The notes below the pieces were generated by a model. The model was not told where the DNA came from and did not search any database. It saw only the letters and a list, made by a program, of their open reading frames with translations. A DNA stretch of 64,000 bases from Lathyrus oleraceus (lineage: Eukaryota; Streptophyta; Magnoliopsida; Fabales; Fabaceae), in contig NC_066583.1 of NCBI RefSeq assembly GCF_024323335.1, positions 412,126,031-412,190,030 of the forward strand, read 5' to 3'. Shown one piece after another: positions 49,014 to 61,559 of the stretch. Numbering within the stretch: position 1 is the stretch's first letter; each line of letters starts with the position of its first letter. Made by a program: the position numbers and the translations under genes.

Positions 49014-49877
49014 ATGATGAAATTCGTATTTCCTGAGGGCTTTAGAGAACCTGCTATGGAAACCGTATTGCGTGAGGTTCCCCAAGTTGTTGTTTATCTT
49101 CACTCCTATGGGCACATACATATAGATTCTAAGGCTGGGAACCTTTTGGTTGATTCTAATGGCGCAGTCAAGGTGGCTGACTTTGGAGTGTCTGCGCGTA
49201 TGTTTGGTACTGGAGATAAGGAAACGTTCAAGAAATACTTTTGTTGGAGCACCTTGTTGGATGGATCCCAAAGTTATGCAACAGTTGCATGGCTATGATT
49301 TTAAAGCAAATATATGGTCCTCCGAATGCTCCTTCAGGTCTTGATTATGAAAGAGACAAGAGGCTTTCAAAGTCTTTCAAAGAATTGGTTGCCACCTGCT
49401 TAGTCAAAGACCCAAAGAAGTGTCCAAACTTAGAAAAGACTTTTAAGTGTCCTTTCTTTAAATATGCACGTGCCACCGAATATCTTGGTTGCACCACTCT
49501 CGATGGCCTTGCTCCATTAGAGAGTCATTTTAAATAAATGAAGGCTAAAGGGGCAGATTTAATGGTGTAAAACAAGTTTCTTTATGAAATAGAGCAATTA
49601 TTCCAGAAAGAATATATTCTAGGAATTAACGCTTGGAATTTTAACCTGTAAGATTCAAGCTGCTCTTATTTAAAAGGAAAACATGTCCATTACAGAAAAG
49701 CAAGATACAAATAAAAAGGAATAAAACATATCAAATGACTTGAAGGTTCAATTTGCTTCTAATCAGTAAGAGATCACATCCACACTGGACAAGGAGGATG
49801 GATCCGACAATCTTCAAGATTTGGAAAGTTCACTTGCTTCATTCAAAACTCTTCAAGCACTCAAAGGTTGTTTTGAT
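49014..49877 (+). pseudogene. Intronless STE20/SPS1-like (BLUS1/OSR1-related) kinase pseudogene, 5'-truncated
   Basis: Starts inside the kinase domain: FPEGFREPAMETVLREVP, then the catalytic loop [11 protein letters not shown], then [15 protein letters not shown] (49014 frame). The loop Arg of HRD is replaced by Ile; DFG is kept. The reading then moves one frame (49,214-49,235) to [20 protein letters not shown] and [10 protein letters not shown]. It moves again at about 49,318 to [20 protein letters not shown], with about 29 residues of the kinase C-lobe missing between. SCLVKDP-, FFKYAR- and EYLGINAWNFN-like family blocks follow, with stops inside, and the C-terminal landmark SLASFKTLQALKGCFD is at 49830-49877. 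Related plant genes have many introns, and none is seen here, so it is likely an old retrocopy. It may extend a little past 49,877. Confidence 0.8.
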
Positions 49878-51449
49878 AATGAAAGTTCACTAGTCCAAGA
49901 GATTTAGATCACAATTATGGGAGAGTTGATAATGAAAGTTCTAGGCTAAATAAAATGTCGCCCCAAAAAGCTATAACGCAGCCTAAGAAATTTTTCACTA
50001 AGCTCTTTACAACTTGATAATGTTCCAAAAGTTACAAATGTGGGCAGGGATTATTTACAAACACAATATCCTTCTGAAAGGAATCACCTAAGGTCAAAAC
50101 AGGTTGTACCAGTTGATGCAGAATAGCAGGACACTCAATCTTGGGAAATTCCAAAGGATGCATTTCTAGCATAGACTGGAACTCGGTCTCCTGGTATTAA
50201 AACTTGGATGATAACATTAGCATATCTAGGACAGTTCTGGCTACAAGAAATTGTATAGCACAATGCAGTTTGGATACTCAAACAAGGCAGAAGTTTAAGT
50301 CATTGCAGGATGCCGCATCAAGATAAGTAAAAGGATAAGTTGCTACACTTACCGTCTTGTGAATCGGCGACAGGCCAATACATATCGCTTCATTGAAACA
50401 AAAGCCAGGACTCGAAAATCATGTATCAATGTTTCATGTACCTGCATTCACTATCAAATGGTCACAAGATTACAAAGTACATCATTGGAAAGCAATCATG
50501 ATAAGGTCCATTAGACAAAGCAAAGCCGGTAAGTTAGGATCAAACTCATCATTCATAGCAGCTCAAACCACTGTGGAGCCAAATATCATTATCACATCAG
50601 TTAAGTACGACCTGCAGAAACACTAAATATGTAAGGTTTAAATCCGCAGCTAAAAGAGTTCAGACTCAAAACAGGTACACACATGTTACAGCATCATGAT
50701 ACATAAACAAAAGACCATGGTCCACAACCATTCATGCTTCCATAATTCAGGTTGTCTCGATAACCATGAACCTGCAATACTAACAACACCAAAAGATAAC
50801 AATGGAAAGATCAAGTTACAGTGCACAGGTCCATATTAGATGAAACCACCATGGGAATTCTCCCATTCTGTATGTGTCAACTGCAATGTAATTCACAATA
50901 TTCATCAGCCGAGTGTCTCGTCCTTGCCAAGCTAGAAAGCTTATGCTGCTTTTGATAAACTGCCACCAATATGAATCCTGCAAGTCTGCAACAAACAAGT
51001 ATAACATGACAGCAAGAAAAAAGAATAAGTCAAAGCAAAACATCATAAAATAACACAATCATATTACAAAGGATTTAAAAGTTCAACAAAATTTGGTTGT
51101 GATGAGATTTAAGAAGAATGGCCTTAAAAACGGAACCTGGTGTCCAAGTTTTGATCATTGTGACGGATGCGAGGTTTTGGTAAACTGGAAAAGAACATCT
51201 CGCGCCTTCTAAAGGAATTGGCCTGAGGATGAAAACTGGTTTGAAATATTGCTGCAATGCAGAGGTTTCATGTTGATTCATGATGATAGTAAACCCGCTG
51301 ATGCACTTCATGAAATAATGAGGGCTCCACATTAAGATTGCTATCGAGATACACACGTCCGGCGCCTAGATGAGAATGTCCTGACTCCAAGTATGATGGT
51401 TACGCGTCCTGCATCAGACAATGATCCTAATAGCATTAACTGCAAGTTA
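49878..51449. other. Low-copy-looking DNA with weak exon-like segments on the minus strand
   Basis: No gene could be named. The region just after 49,877 may hold further decayed kinase sequence. On the minus strand a TTTGTTGCAG acceptor-like signal precedes an open segment from 50985 down to about 50820 ([12 protein letters not shown]...). A second open stretch with a TCTGATGCAG signal lies at about 51405-51295 (SGHSHLGAGRVYLDSNLN). Neither continues as a clean coding frame. They may be remains of a gene whose other pieces lie at 56.5-58.1 kb. Confidence 0.25.
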
Positions 51450-51454
51450 CCTAC
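51450..51454. repeat. Target-site duplication CCTAC, left copy
   Basis: CCTAC precedes the left terminus (TGTCGCAATG) of the solo LTR and recurs at 56462-56466 right after its other terminus (GGTATTACA). Confidence 0.9.
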
Positions 51455-51762
51455 TGTCGCAATGCGAAAAACAACCGGTGGGAAAAAGAACAGAAGAGCC
51501 GCCACCGTTCGTTATTTATCCCAAAGGAGGGAAAGGAAACGATCGAAGAAAACCTGAAGAGAGGAAAAGACAAGGTCTCGCAACCAAATCTAGGGTTCGG
51601 GAGTCGATTATGCAAAGGGAAGGTATCAGCACCCCTACGCATCCGTAGTACTCTACGGTATCCACTCTTGTTGTTCTATTCCAAAGGGTGTAGGTATATC
51701 TAAGGTACTATCTGCTAAAAGAAAGTCAAAAGAAAATGACTCGCAAGGATGTCGCATCGACT

Positions 51763-52078
51763 GCCTACGTATCTCACCTGAGTATGAGAATCAGAGTCTT
51801 CGTAGCTCGGCTACCTATGGGAGAAAAAGAAGTGTGCTCGATAAGACATCGCATCTTATGCCTACGTATCTCATCTGGAATGAGAATCAGAGCAAAACGT
51901 AGTTCATCTAACTACGGGAACAAGGGTCTCGACTGCAACTAGGGCAACATAAAGGGAAGGTCTCGATCGCAACGAGGGCGAGAGAAAATAATCGCACCAA
52001 GGGCGAAAGCAAGCAAGGATTAGTTGTTAGTCGTCAGTCAAACTCGGCAAGACATCGCGTCTCGTGCCTACGTATCTC
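51763..52078 (-). repeat. Repeated GCCTACGTATCTC module in solo LTR 1
   Basis: Exact GCCTACGTATCTC at 51763-51775, 51860-51872 and 52066-52078. Each lies within a larger degenerate unit that also has a GAGAATCAGAG-type block and a CGTAG(C/T)(T/C)CGGCTA block. The unit is about 100-200 bp and lies close to the 3' end of the LTR (minus sense). Confidence 0.75.
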
Positions 52079-54586
52079 ATCTGAACATGAGAATTAGAGT
52101 TGTCGTAGTTCGGCTAACTAGGGGTTAAGGATTGCCATCTGAACATGGACTTACAAAAGAGGACACCAGCTGTGTCAAAGGAAAGTGGGCAATGTGTTCA
52201 ACTTCCTAGCAGTAGGTGTCGCAACTCGTTGAATCGAGTCTTAGGCAGTTACCTCTTTGCAATAGAACGGACTGACATGCCACAAGATCGGAGACGCACG
52301 GAAGGTCTAAAAGTGGGGAAGCTCTTCCCTAGAGTTGTCATGCAATATGGACCTATGTGTTAGGATTTATAGAGGGGAACATCTACATAATGTTAGCATG
52401 CAAAGAATAAGGGAATTCTACCTATGTTATCATACAAACGGTTCTACCTAATGGGTGCTACCTAAACGGAACAAGAGTCGACAGATGGAGCAAGGAGAGG
52501 AGCCATGGATAAGGGTAGATGGCGATGCCTGAGGCGATCGACTTACAGGTAGACGGTGATGCCTGAGGAGATCGACTTACAAGAGGATGAATGAATGTGT
52601 GTTGGTTCTGTTAAGTTTTGAAAGTGATTACTCGACGTTGGATCGAGCTTTTGATCTTGTTTTGAAATGGTTATCGGATGTTCGTTTTAATTCTTGTATT
52701 AACAGATGAATAAAGAATGAAAGAATAAATATTATACACTTTATGGGATAGGGGTACATTTGTTACGAATGGGGATGGTTCATGGCAATCAAACAATAAG
52801 AATATATGCCTCAATCATCATACATGTAGGCAACAGTTATCAATCAAATCAGATGAGTAAACAGGTATATAATCAAATCAAAGAATCAAAGAATGAAATA
52901 AAGAAACATTAAACAAGGCATGGGAAGTATGAACATGTTAAACAATCAAGCAATAGTAAGCATGGATGAAAGAAACAAGCATAACAGATAACAGATGAAT
53001 CAGACAGATGAAAAGATGCACAAGAGGAGTCCACTGAAATAATTAAATCAAGAAATCAGGTAAGGATCAGATAAAATCAAGATAAAAGGCCTCTAATACA
53101 TGGCCTATGAGATGAACAAGGGAGGATCAAAAGATCTCTTCAATTGCCATAAGCAATCCCCAAATCAAACATTGATCATAAAGAAGTCAACTGAAAATTC
53201 GAGCCAAATTAATAATTATCAAATAAATAGCAAATTAATCAGGAAAATTATGAAAAATTAAACTAAGTAAGCTGGGGTCAGGATATCATCATCCCCTAAA
53301 AAGGTTTTAAAAATAATGAAAATTAGTACATGAATTAATTGAAATAAAACAGAAGTCAAACCAAAAGTCAATCAACAAAACTAGGTTAAAATAAATCAAG
53401 AATAAATTGAAAATGTGAAATAAAAATCTAAGAAAAAGTCAGGTTGGCCATGGGGCAGTGGTCAACCTTCATCCCAAAAATCAGAAGCTGAAAATAATTT
53501 TAAGTTATAAAAATAAAATCAAGAATCAAATGTATGCTAAAATGGACCACTTGGAATGAATAATTAAAATAAAAAATTAATACTAAATAAATGCGAAAAT
53601 AAAAATTAAATAAAACTAAATAAGGCATCAAGCAATATTGAAAATATTTTTGGATATTTTTATTAATAAAGAAAACAATTTAAATTAATTAAAATGAAAA
53701 CAGAAATAAAATGGGAATTAAAAAAAAGAACATGAAAAGGGGGGTATATTAGCATTTTAACTGAACTGGGAAATGAGTGATACGCTAATGGGCCATAAAC
53801 GCAGGGTGTCAAAAGCAAACAGCGAAGCCCACGATCCAAACCAATAATTAAATCTGGGCGTGACATACTTAAATGAACATTTTAATTAAAAAAGCCATGT
53901 GAACATGTATCAACCGGTGACTTTTATTTTAAGTCACTAAAAGACAAAACACAAACGGATGGACAAGATTAAAATAACAACGATGGATCCAAGGGCTCTC
54001 AAGACGACATGCAGTCGTCTTCTTCATTGAGCCAAAACCCTAACCATAATCATGCAGAAACGCTGGAAATGCAGTGTGTTTCTCACAATTTCAACACGAA
54101 AATACGAACACTATAGTGCATCAAAAATCATGAAACAAAGCCCAGATCTCAAGTACAAAATGTGATGATTAACGTGGTAACTTCTTTTAGGTGAAATGGT
54201 AACTTATTCATGGAGAAAAGTTAACAGCAAAGTGTCAATATGAACACGGGCATGAGCAGAAAATCAACAACACAACTCAACACCATGAATAATGCCTCGT
54301 ACTGAGGACTTCAAAAGCAAGCATAAGTGCATGATTAGCATGGTAACAAGCATGATAATGAGCATAGATGTATCAATAAATGGCTATGGAAAAGGAATAA
54401 GAGAGTTACCTAGTGGAAGTCTAGTCCACTGCTTCTTGACTTTGGAGAGGCTAGAAGAAAAGGATGCTTCCTTGGTGCTTCAAGAGCTTCACCTTGAGAA
54501 CTTGCTGAGAAATGAAAGTTGATCTCTAATGACCTTGCCTTGCTTGCTCGAAAATCCACTGCCCTCCTTTCATGCTTAGGGTTTCT

Positions 54587-54596
54587 TGTCTTAAAT
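54587..54596 (-). promoter_or_regulatory. Possible TATA box in solo LTR 1
   Basis: On the minus strand GTATTTAAG precedes ACAAGAAACCCTAAGC. It is about 1.87 kb into the LTR from its 5' end, in the middle part where a core promoter is expected. It is weaker than the box in solo LTR 2. Confidence 0.3.
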
Positions 54597-56461
54597 ACTG
54601 TGGGTCAAATGCTCCTTAATGGGCTCAAAAATAATTTGTTTTGGGGTGAGCAAGTGATGCAATTGGTGAGGTGTAGTAGAAATGGGAAAGAGAGCACGTG
54701 AGGGGCTGAAGCCAATGTTTCTTATTTTGGCAAGGCTTCTAAGTGAATGAAAATGTGATGTATGGCCAAATGAGGAAAACAAAACATTGGCTGAAGTCTT
54801 GCATTTGTGCAGAATGGCTTGGTCTGGCAGCAAGCAAGGAATCAATTCAAGATGGTGACTTTGTGGAAACACAACTTGATGAGCAAATCAACAATTGAGG
54901 AGATAATGCAAACAGTAGAGAGATAACATGGAGTATGGCATGTTTCATGTTGAACATGGGTGGAAATAATGAATGGAAGAAGATGAAAAAGGGGCCTCAG
55001 GTTCATGTCACACCATTGCAAGATTGGTTGGGCAAGTTAGGCATAAATGTTGGGCACAAAAATCAGGTCTAAGTGATGACTTTGAAGGTTAATATCTTGC
55101 AAATGAAACATCCTATGAATCTCATTCCAAAGGCATATGAAAGATGGCATATTGGAGAGTATCTTTTATGTTCAAAGTTAAAAGAAATGGTGAGTAGAAG
55201 TAGCCTAAAAAGAGGCTTAAAGTTCAGGAAAACTGAAAAATGCAAGGCTGGCAAAGGTAACTTGAAATCTGCCTAGAAATTTCAAGTCATGGTACCAACT
55301 TTAAGTGAATGTATCTCTCAAACGATAGATCCAAATGAGATGACACCAAAGGGAGGTGAAATAGGACATGACAATGTATAATTGTTGTGAAGAAAATATT
55401 TTCAAATGGTGCCTTGAAGTGCAAGAAAACTGGCCAAGAAGATTTGACAAACTTTAAAGATTTTTAGACTTAGAAATTTTTCTAAGTGTCCTAAAAATAT
55501 GCCTTACTTTGACCAAGCATAACTTTCTCAATTTTGACCCAAATGGAGCAAACTTTATATTTCTAGAAAGCTTGGAACAATAGGAACAACTTTCGTGCTG
55601 GAGAAAGTTTCAAATGGAGGTTTTATCTTGATGGAAAATGGGCTTAAAGTGAGTGCAAAATCATAAAAACTTTCCCAAAATGGAAAGTCAACCATTTCCA
55701 AATTAAGTAACTTTTCCAATTCCTGATTAAATGATGAATCCATGACCCAACCTTGATCAAATTTCACATGTAGGCTCCCCTAGGCATGAATTTTGAGATT
55801 CCACTCTCAAAAAGTCAGGAGTTGACTTTTCTAGCCCCATAGTTGACTTTTCCCAAACTGTCTGATTCCTGATTCCAGTGATCAATTGAAGCACTTCTGG
55901 CTCAAATTAAAAACTGATTTTTTGTATGTAGACCCTTGTGGAGATATGGAGGGCCATGGAAAAGAGTTTCACCCAAAGAATCAGAAATAAACTGATTTTA
56001 TACCAAACCCTAATTTTAGGGCAAAATTGATCGGGAACTGATTGCACTGCTTGCCAATGGATCTTTCTAAGATAATTGTGAGTCTCCAATCATGACATGG
56101 ATGAGCTCCTCTACTTCCAACCAAACATTTCCTGTTGCAGGTAGCCATGAAACCCTGATTTCCCGACTAAATCCAGATGAACACTCTGATAGCTCTGAAT
56201 CCTTCACTGATGAACTGAGGACCATAATAAAATACCTGGAGCCCCCTGAGACTCTTGAGACTGGTATACTTAGAGAATGAAGTCCAATTCTCAATCTTGC
56301 TTTGTGTGGGCTCCTTCTGTTAAGGAGTGATCAATCAAAACCTGATTTCCAAGTCACTAATGCAGTATGCAATGAGTATGACCTAGTATGATGCTAATGA
56401 AGTGTGAAACATAATCCCATGCTTCCAGAAAAAAATGTAGGGTAAATTTTGGGGTATTACA

Positions 56462-56466
56462 CCTAC
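56462..56466. repeat. Target-site duplication CCTAC, right copy
   Basis: Matches 51450-51454 exactly and marks the outer end of solo LTR 1. Confidence 0.9.
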
Positions 56467-58140
56467 GACCGAATGAAAACACGACATAACATAGTTAAGT
56501 GAATACATCCGCAATCCAAAACAAACCAGGTCGTTACAAGTATAACATAACATACCATGTCACTTGATGTTGTCAGTCTACAAGCCACCTTTACCATGCC
56601 AAACATGCCGTGAGACCTATAGTTTTGTGGAGTACATAACCTCGTAATCATCATTCGTATCCTGAAGTACAATGGCATCATGTTACAAACATAACCAAAC
56701 GAAATACCCCACAAATTTTGGATATTGTGTTTTACTTGCTAATGTACATAAGTGGAGTAGATGAGTGGAAATTATTTGTAGATTAGAAGTTTTAAGGAAA
56801 AAGAGGTTCAAAAGATACCTGGATATAGTTGGATTGATACTAGTGTAGGAACTCATGTGTTCTTGCTGCTGATGGAAGTCGCTCATGATATAATAGGATC
56901 TACGTGATTTTACAGAGCTTCCTTCTTGAGTAAAGAAAACAGGGTTATGTTCCTCAACGTTATCTTTCAATACACCCATAAGTAATGAGCAATAAATTAT
57001 TCAAAGAATCACTAATCTAATTCATTTTCTCAATTCTCACCATTAGTGATCACAGATATCTTTTAATGCAAAGTTTTGAGTCGCATAAAAAGAGTTACCC
57101 TGTCATGACAGTTTACAAAAGCCAACCTACAAAATGACCACAAGCCATATACATGTTCAATACAACAATATATTGGTTTAAACTACACAATCCTCCAAAC
57201 CTTGCCAACATGTGCATACCACGATGTAACCCTGCTGTAGAATCAGGATACAAGCGCTGCAACCACTAGCCAAAATACATCATGATCGTAACAACACCCT
57301 ACAATGCGTCAGCAACAATAAAGACCTGCAAGAGTCATGCACCAGTTCAGACCACCGTTCGTGTTATAAAAAAATCAACGAAACATTAAGGCATGTACAA
57401 CAATATCCTTATAGCTCTTACAACAACAGTCCAAGCCCAAATCACTATGAGCAGGCATCAGCATCGCACACAGAAGTCCAGAATTTGACAAGGATTCAAG
57501 TGAAAAACTCCATTCCGACAGGAGGCACAGAATAATCTCGTCCGCATTTTTCATGTACAAGCATTGAGGAATAGGTGGGAAACACAAGTTAGAATTTAAA
57601 ACAGACTCGCGGATTAAAAAATACAGTCAAGCATGAGTTATGAATAAGAAAGTAAAAACTGAGATTTTTACCACAAGCACGCAAGTATTCCGCAGCGGTA
57701 AAATGGAGCTAATGGAGGACCACATTTTTTGGTGGATTTCACTACAGACAAAACGAGGAAATGACTCACATACCTTTGGTCCCCACGAAATCCAGCGAAA
57801 ATTCCCCCCTAACGGAATGATTTTGGATAGATTTGACAGCTCATGATTTGAGGATCCAAGGAGAAGCCTCTATAAATAAATGTTGAGAGTCATCTAGAGA
57901 AGGGGATTCCGCACCGTTACTCTGCTGGGATTTCACTCACACCTAATCACCAAAGCTCGATACTCCCGAAGTTTACTCAGAGTTCATCATTAAAACTTTG
58001 AGAAAACTGAGCTAAGCCACTACCAAATCAAGATACACCCAGAATCAGTGAAGAAGAACCAAGAGAGGCGAGAAAAGAAACAGAACAAAGCTTACCGTGG
58101 ACCTGGAGAGAATTTTGCTCGAAGAGTCATCGGAATCCAT
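56467..58140 (-). other. Possible host gene or gene remnant on the minus strand (unidentified)
   Basis: Several segments have exon-like features on the minus strand. 58096-58140 reads ATG and 15 codons (MDSDDSSSKILSRST) and ends at a ACG|GTAAGC donor. 56819-56963 lies between a GAAAG acceptor-like signal and a CCAG|GTATC donor and is open (DNVEEHNPVFFTQEG, then HQQQEHMSSYTSINPT). 56556-56661 follows a TTGTACTTCAG acceptor and ends before GTATGT. Phases of the first two do not match directly, so other exons are needed or the gene is decayed. If the exon-like pieces at 50.8-51.4 kb belong to it, solo LTR 1 sits in an intron. No protein family was recognised. Confidence 0.25.
57871..57880 (+). 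promoter_or_regulatory. TATA-like box, rightward
   Basis: TATAAATAAA in a GCCTCTATAAATAAATG context, a good plant TATA box. About 30 bp on, the sequence becomes UTR-like (C/A-rich), but no long ORF follows on the plus strand. It lies antisense to the minus-strand candidate exon at 58096-58140. Confidence 0.3.
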
Positions 58141-59011
58141 GTAGACGAAAACTTCAGATCTCCTTTTCTTTTCGTCGGTATTTTTCTTCCACATTTACTC
58201 ACTTCATGCTAAAACCTCTAACATAGTTGTTATTCATCCAATGTTGAGTTAATATTTCGACTTCCATCATACTGCATAATGAATTGATATATGTTGAATG
58301 AGTAAGTCTGTCTCGATTACTGCTTTGAATGTACCATTGGAGCTCCTTGCGTCTCCTATTTCTCCATTCATGTGCGATATGGTTTGAATGTTAGGTTCTA
58401 AAGTTGGAAATTAGGGATTTAGTTTAGGATAGATGTTTGTGTGTGTGTTCGTTGTGATGCTCACCATGGTTGGTTCGGATATTTCTTGAAGAAATTGGTT
58501 TAGAATGTTCTTTTTGTTTGTTTTGATAAGAGGAAATGGGGTTTTGGTTGAGAGGAAAACGAACAGAGTTGTAAAAAAGCGCTTTTGTAAAAAGCTTTGT
58601 TCCACCTTTCCGTTCTTTCATTTTTGTCGTTATTTAAGGCAACTCATTGCCTTGAGCTTGAAGATGTTAAATGGCTGTCACATGCGTCAGGACTTCGGGA
58701 AGGCAAAAGGCCATTATTGCCGGTGTGCGTAGGACAGTTGTATAGCTGCCTACCGTTTTCGCTTCCGGAATTGATGTGTTGGACCCAGGTTTAAGACCCG
58801 TTTTCATCTCTTTGTGATCTTCGGATCACCTCTTCAATGGGTGGAGTTTTGGGCCTTAGGGCCCATTACATTTTTGGTTGCTTGGGACCATTTTGTCTCT
58901 TGGGGAGGTGTATATTGGGAGTTTCATCTTTTTCACATTTCCCACATATTCATATTTAACTCACTTAATATGTGCATTATTTTCCAAATATCTTAATTAA
59001 AATAACTATGA
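58141..59011. other. Intergenic DNA, possible promoter side of the minus-strand candidate
   Basis: No ORF with a recognisable domain. It contains a TTGGGCCTTAGGGCCCATTA stretch at about 58,849-58,868, which holds GGGCC(T/C) motifs like plant site II elements. These are common in promoters of housekeeping genes. The rest is AT-rich and unremarkable. Confidence 0.3.
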
Positions 59012-59016
59012 CTAAA
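59012..59016. repeat. Target-site duplication CTAAA, left copy
   Basis: CTAAA precedes TGTAACACC and recurs at 62885-62889 right after TTGCGACA. Confidence 0.9.
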
Positions 59017-60240
59017 TGTAACACCTCAAAATTTGCCCTCCTCTTCTTGGGACTAGTTTGACACATTGCATTTCATATTCTAGGACATTAGGCATTTCAT
59101 TTTTGCATTTCATGAGAATTGAGAGGCCATCCTCCAAAGTCTTTTCAAATGATGAAGAGTTGCATGATTCAAGCCTGAGGGTTTCTGTGAATTGATGATC
59201 AACCATATGAGGGTTTGCACTTCAATTAGGGTTTCCTAATCCTTCAAAGGTCTTGAGCATTATCTTGTTTGAAGGGTATATTATCATCATCATGGTTATC
59301 TCATCATCCAGGGTTTCATGACTCATGCTCAGGTTCCTTTGGATTAGGGTTTTGACTTCAGGTCAACCCTAATCAATTGCATTCTTTCAACCAGGGTTTC
59401 TCAAGGAGATGAGGCATTCTATTGAGATGGATATCACATGCATTCATTTCTGAGCAAATTCCTCAAGTGGTGGAGTTTCAAGCTGATCAGGGCATGTCAA
59501 GTACATCTAAGGACCATAAAAGTCAACTGTGCAGTCAACTGGGGGCTTTGAGATGAGGAAGTGAGTTTTAACACCTCAATCATGTTCGAGAGAGGTCCAT
59601 TTGTCATTTCAAACATCTAGCTTGAAGATTTTGAAGTCAGGGCAAACGTTTCCAAAAATGGAAAGTGACCTGTAATTGAAAGTTTCCAAAAATGGCAAGT
59701 TTTTGGTCCACATTCAACTTGACTTATCAATATCAAAGAAGCTTCAAATGGATTTTAGGTGAACATGAAAGTTGAGGATCTTTCTCTCCTCTTTTCAAAA
59801 AGTCCAAGATCATGTCCATCTGATAATTGGTTGAGAAGTTATGGCCAAATGATCACAAAGTATGCATGGAAGTTCAACATGGCATAACTTTTGCTTCAAA
59901 ACTCCAAATTGGTTCACTTTTATTGCAAAATACTTCTTGTGACCAATACTTTCCAAATCAATCATTGCCTTGCATGGAAAAAGTTCATATGATCATGTGT
60001 TCATACATGTGCATTTTGGAGGGAAAATCCATAATTTGAATTTGGTTGATTATACAAGCAATTTAATCATTCCATGTTGATTTTTGGATGTTTTTAAGTG
60101 AGATTTAAGCCATTCCATGCACTGTTCACGTGCACATGTCCATGCATAACCTCATTTGCATGTTTTTGCACTTTGCTTCACATCTCCTTAATTTTAATTA
60201 ACCAAGCCTAATTTGGATTAGCATTGTCATTAGCACATCA

Positions 60241-60247
60241 TATATAA
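60241..60247 (+). promoter_or_regulatory. TATA box in solo LTR 2
   Basis: TATATAA in an ACATCATATATAAGCCTAAT context, 1.22 kb into the LTR, followed within about 80 bp by a pyrimidine-rich leader. It is a good core-promoter candidate that could still start rightward transcripts. Confidence 0.55.
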
Positions 60248-61559
60248 GCCTAATCATAACAGAATTTGCTCACAATAACAATTCTAGATCTCAAATTCAT
60301 CTTTCCCTCCAATTTCTCTCTCTCTCTCCTTGAATTTTAAATTTCTTCACACAACCACAAGATTTCTTCATAGATCCTTGATCCTGGTGGAATTTGGAGC
60401 AAGAAGCATTCATCATTTGTGGCAATTGAGCAAGATTTTGAGCTATTCAAGTGTATGAACATGTCCATGGAAGCTTCAAATTAAGCTGGATCTGGTTGGT
60501 TTCAAGTGAGGATTTGTGCTCAAAGCTTCTAATCAATCATATTGGAGCAGATCTGGATCATTTGGAGGCTTGAACACGCGAATTCCATCACTGCAAGTTC
60601 CAAGTATTTAGCACTAATGATTGGTGTGGCTTCATCATTTGAGATGCCATTTGCTTTGATTACCAACTCTTGTTGTGTTGTAGGTCCATTGATGTGATGA
60701 ACTCACTTGAGTGCTTGCATTTGAGACTTACATTGTGTATAATTGTTGGATGATTCCACTTTGTTGTCTGTTGGTTTTTTCTGTCTGAGATATTGACTGT
60801 TTGGCTTTTGTACAGGTACATTAGTCGCTTTTAACTCTTGCTTGAGCTTTGCTTTGGAGTGTGGTTGATACACCACTTAGGTAGTTTAGCCTTCTCACTC
60901 CATGTAGTCTGGAAGCACTGTCGCTTTTTGGCAGGCATTTGGCTGAAGTCCTCCTTAAGAGGCAATGTCTGTGATTGTTTACATTTGTGCTGTTACATGT
61001 TAAGTCCTCCTAAGTGAAGAGGCAATTGATAGATAAAAGGGATTAGAAATCAATCCCCTGTTAGTCGTTGAGTCTTTCATTATGCTCGCACTACGTGCTG
61101 ATGCTCTTGAACCTAACCCAAGATCTTTGTATAGAGTCAGTCAAGTGGAATAAGGTCCTTCATTCTGGACCCCCACGTTTTCATTGATTGGAGCTCACCC
61201 AGGCCAGGGTTAAGAGCATGAGGTCTCATCCTCATTACCTTTCATCAGCTTCACCCTAACTCTCAATGTTAGTGGGTAAGAGCTTCAGCACACCCTTACA
61301 GTTTTGGCTTGTTTGTCAAGGTTGATATGACCCCTTGACTAAAGCCCAACCATTTGTCTAAGCCTCTTGTTTGTATATAGAGTATGATGATTGCTTTTGA
61401 TATGTTTATCTGCTTTCCACTTCTCATCTCCTTTTCTGTAGGAGTATTATGATCAACTTTCGAGGAAGTTGAACGTACGTAGAGATAGACTTGAGTTGAC
61501 TCACTTCCTGTGTGAGTCAAACTCTTGTTAGTGACCTCAACCTAGGGTTTTAGTTTGCA

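Larger units (their letters stand above)
51455..56461 (-). mobile_element. Solo LTR 1, Ogre/Tat-like Ty3-gypsy, 5,007 bp
   Basis: On the minus strand it begins TGTAATACCCCAAAATTTAC and ends CGCATTGCGACA, with TG...CA ends and a perfect 5-bp TSD. Its ends match those of solo LTR 2 base for base at most positions. The terminal 200 bp (51455-51670) holds the block with ACAACCGGTGGG, CCGCCACCG and CCCAAAGGAGGG that I associate with legume Ogre LTR ends. There is no PBS, gag or pol on either side, so it is what remains after recombination between two LTRs. The 4-5 kb length is typical of Ogre/Tat LTRs. Internal short ORFs are not coding. The lineage name is from memory of family features and less certain than the solo-LTR call. 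Confidence 0.87.
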
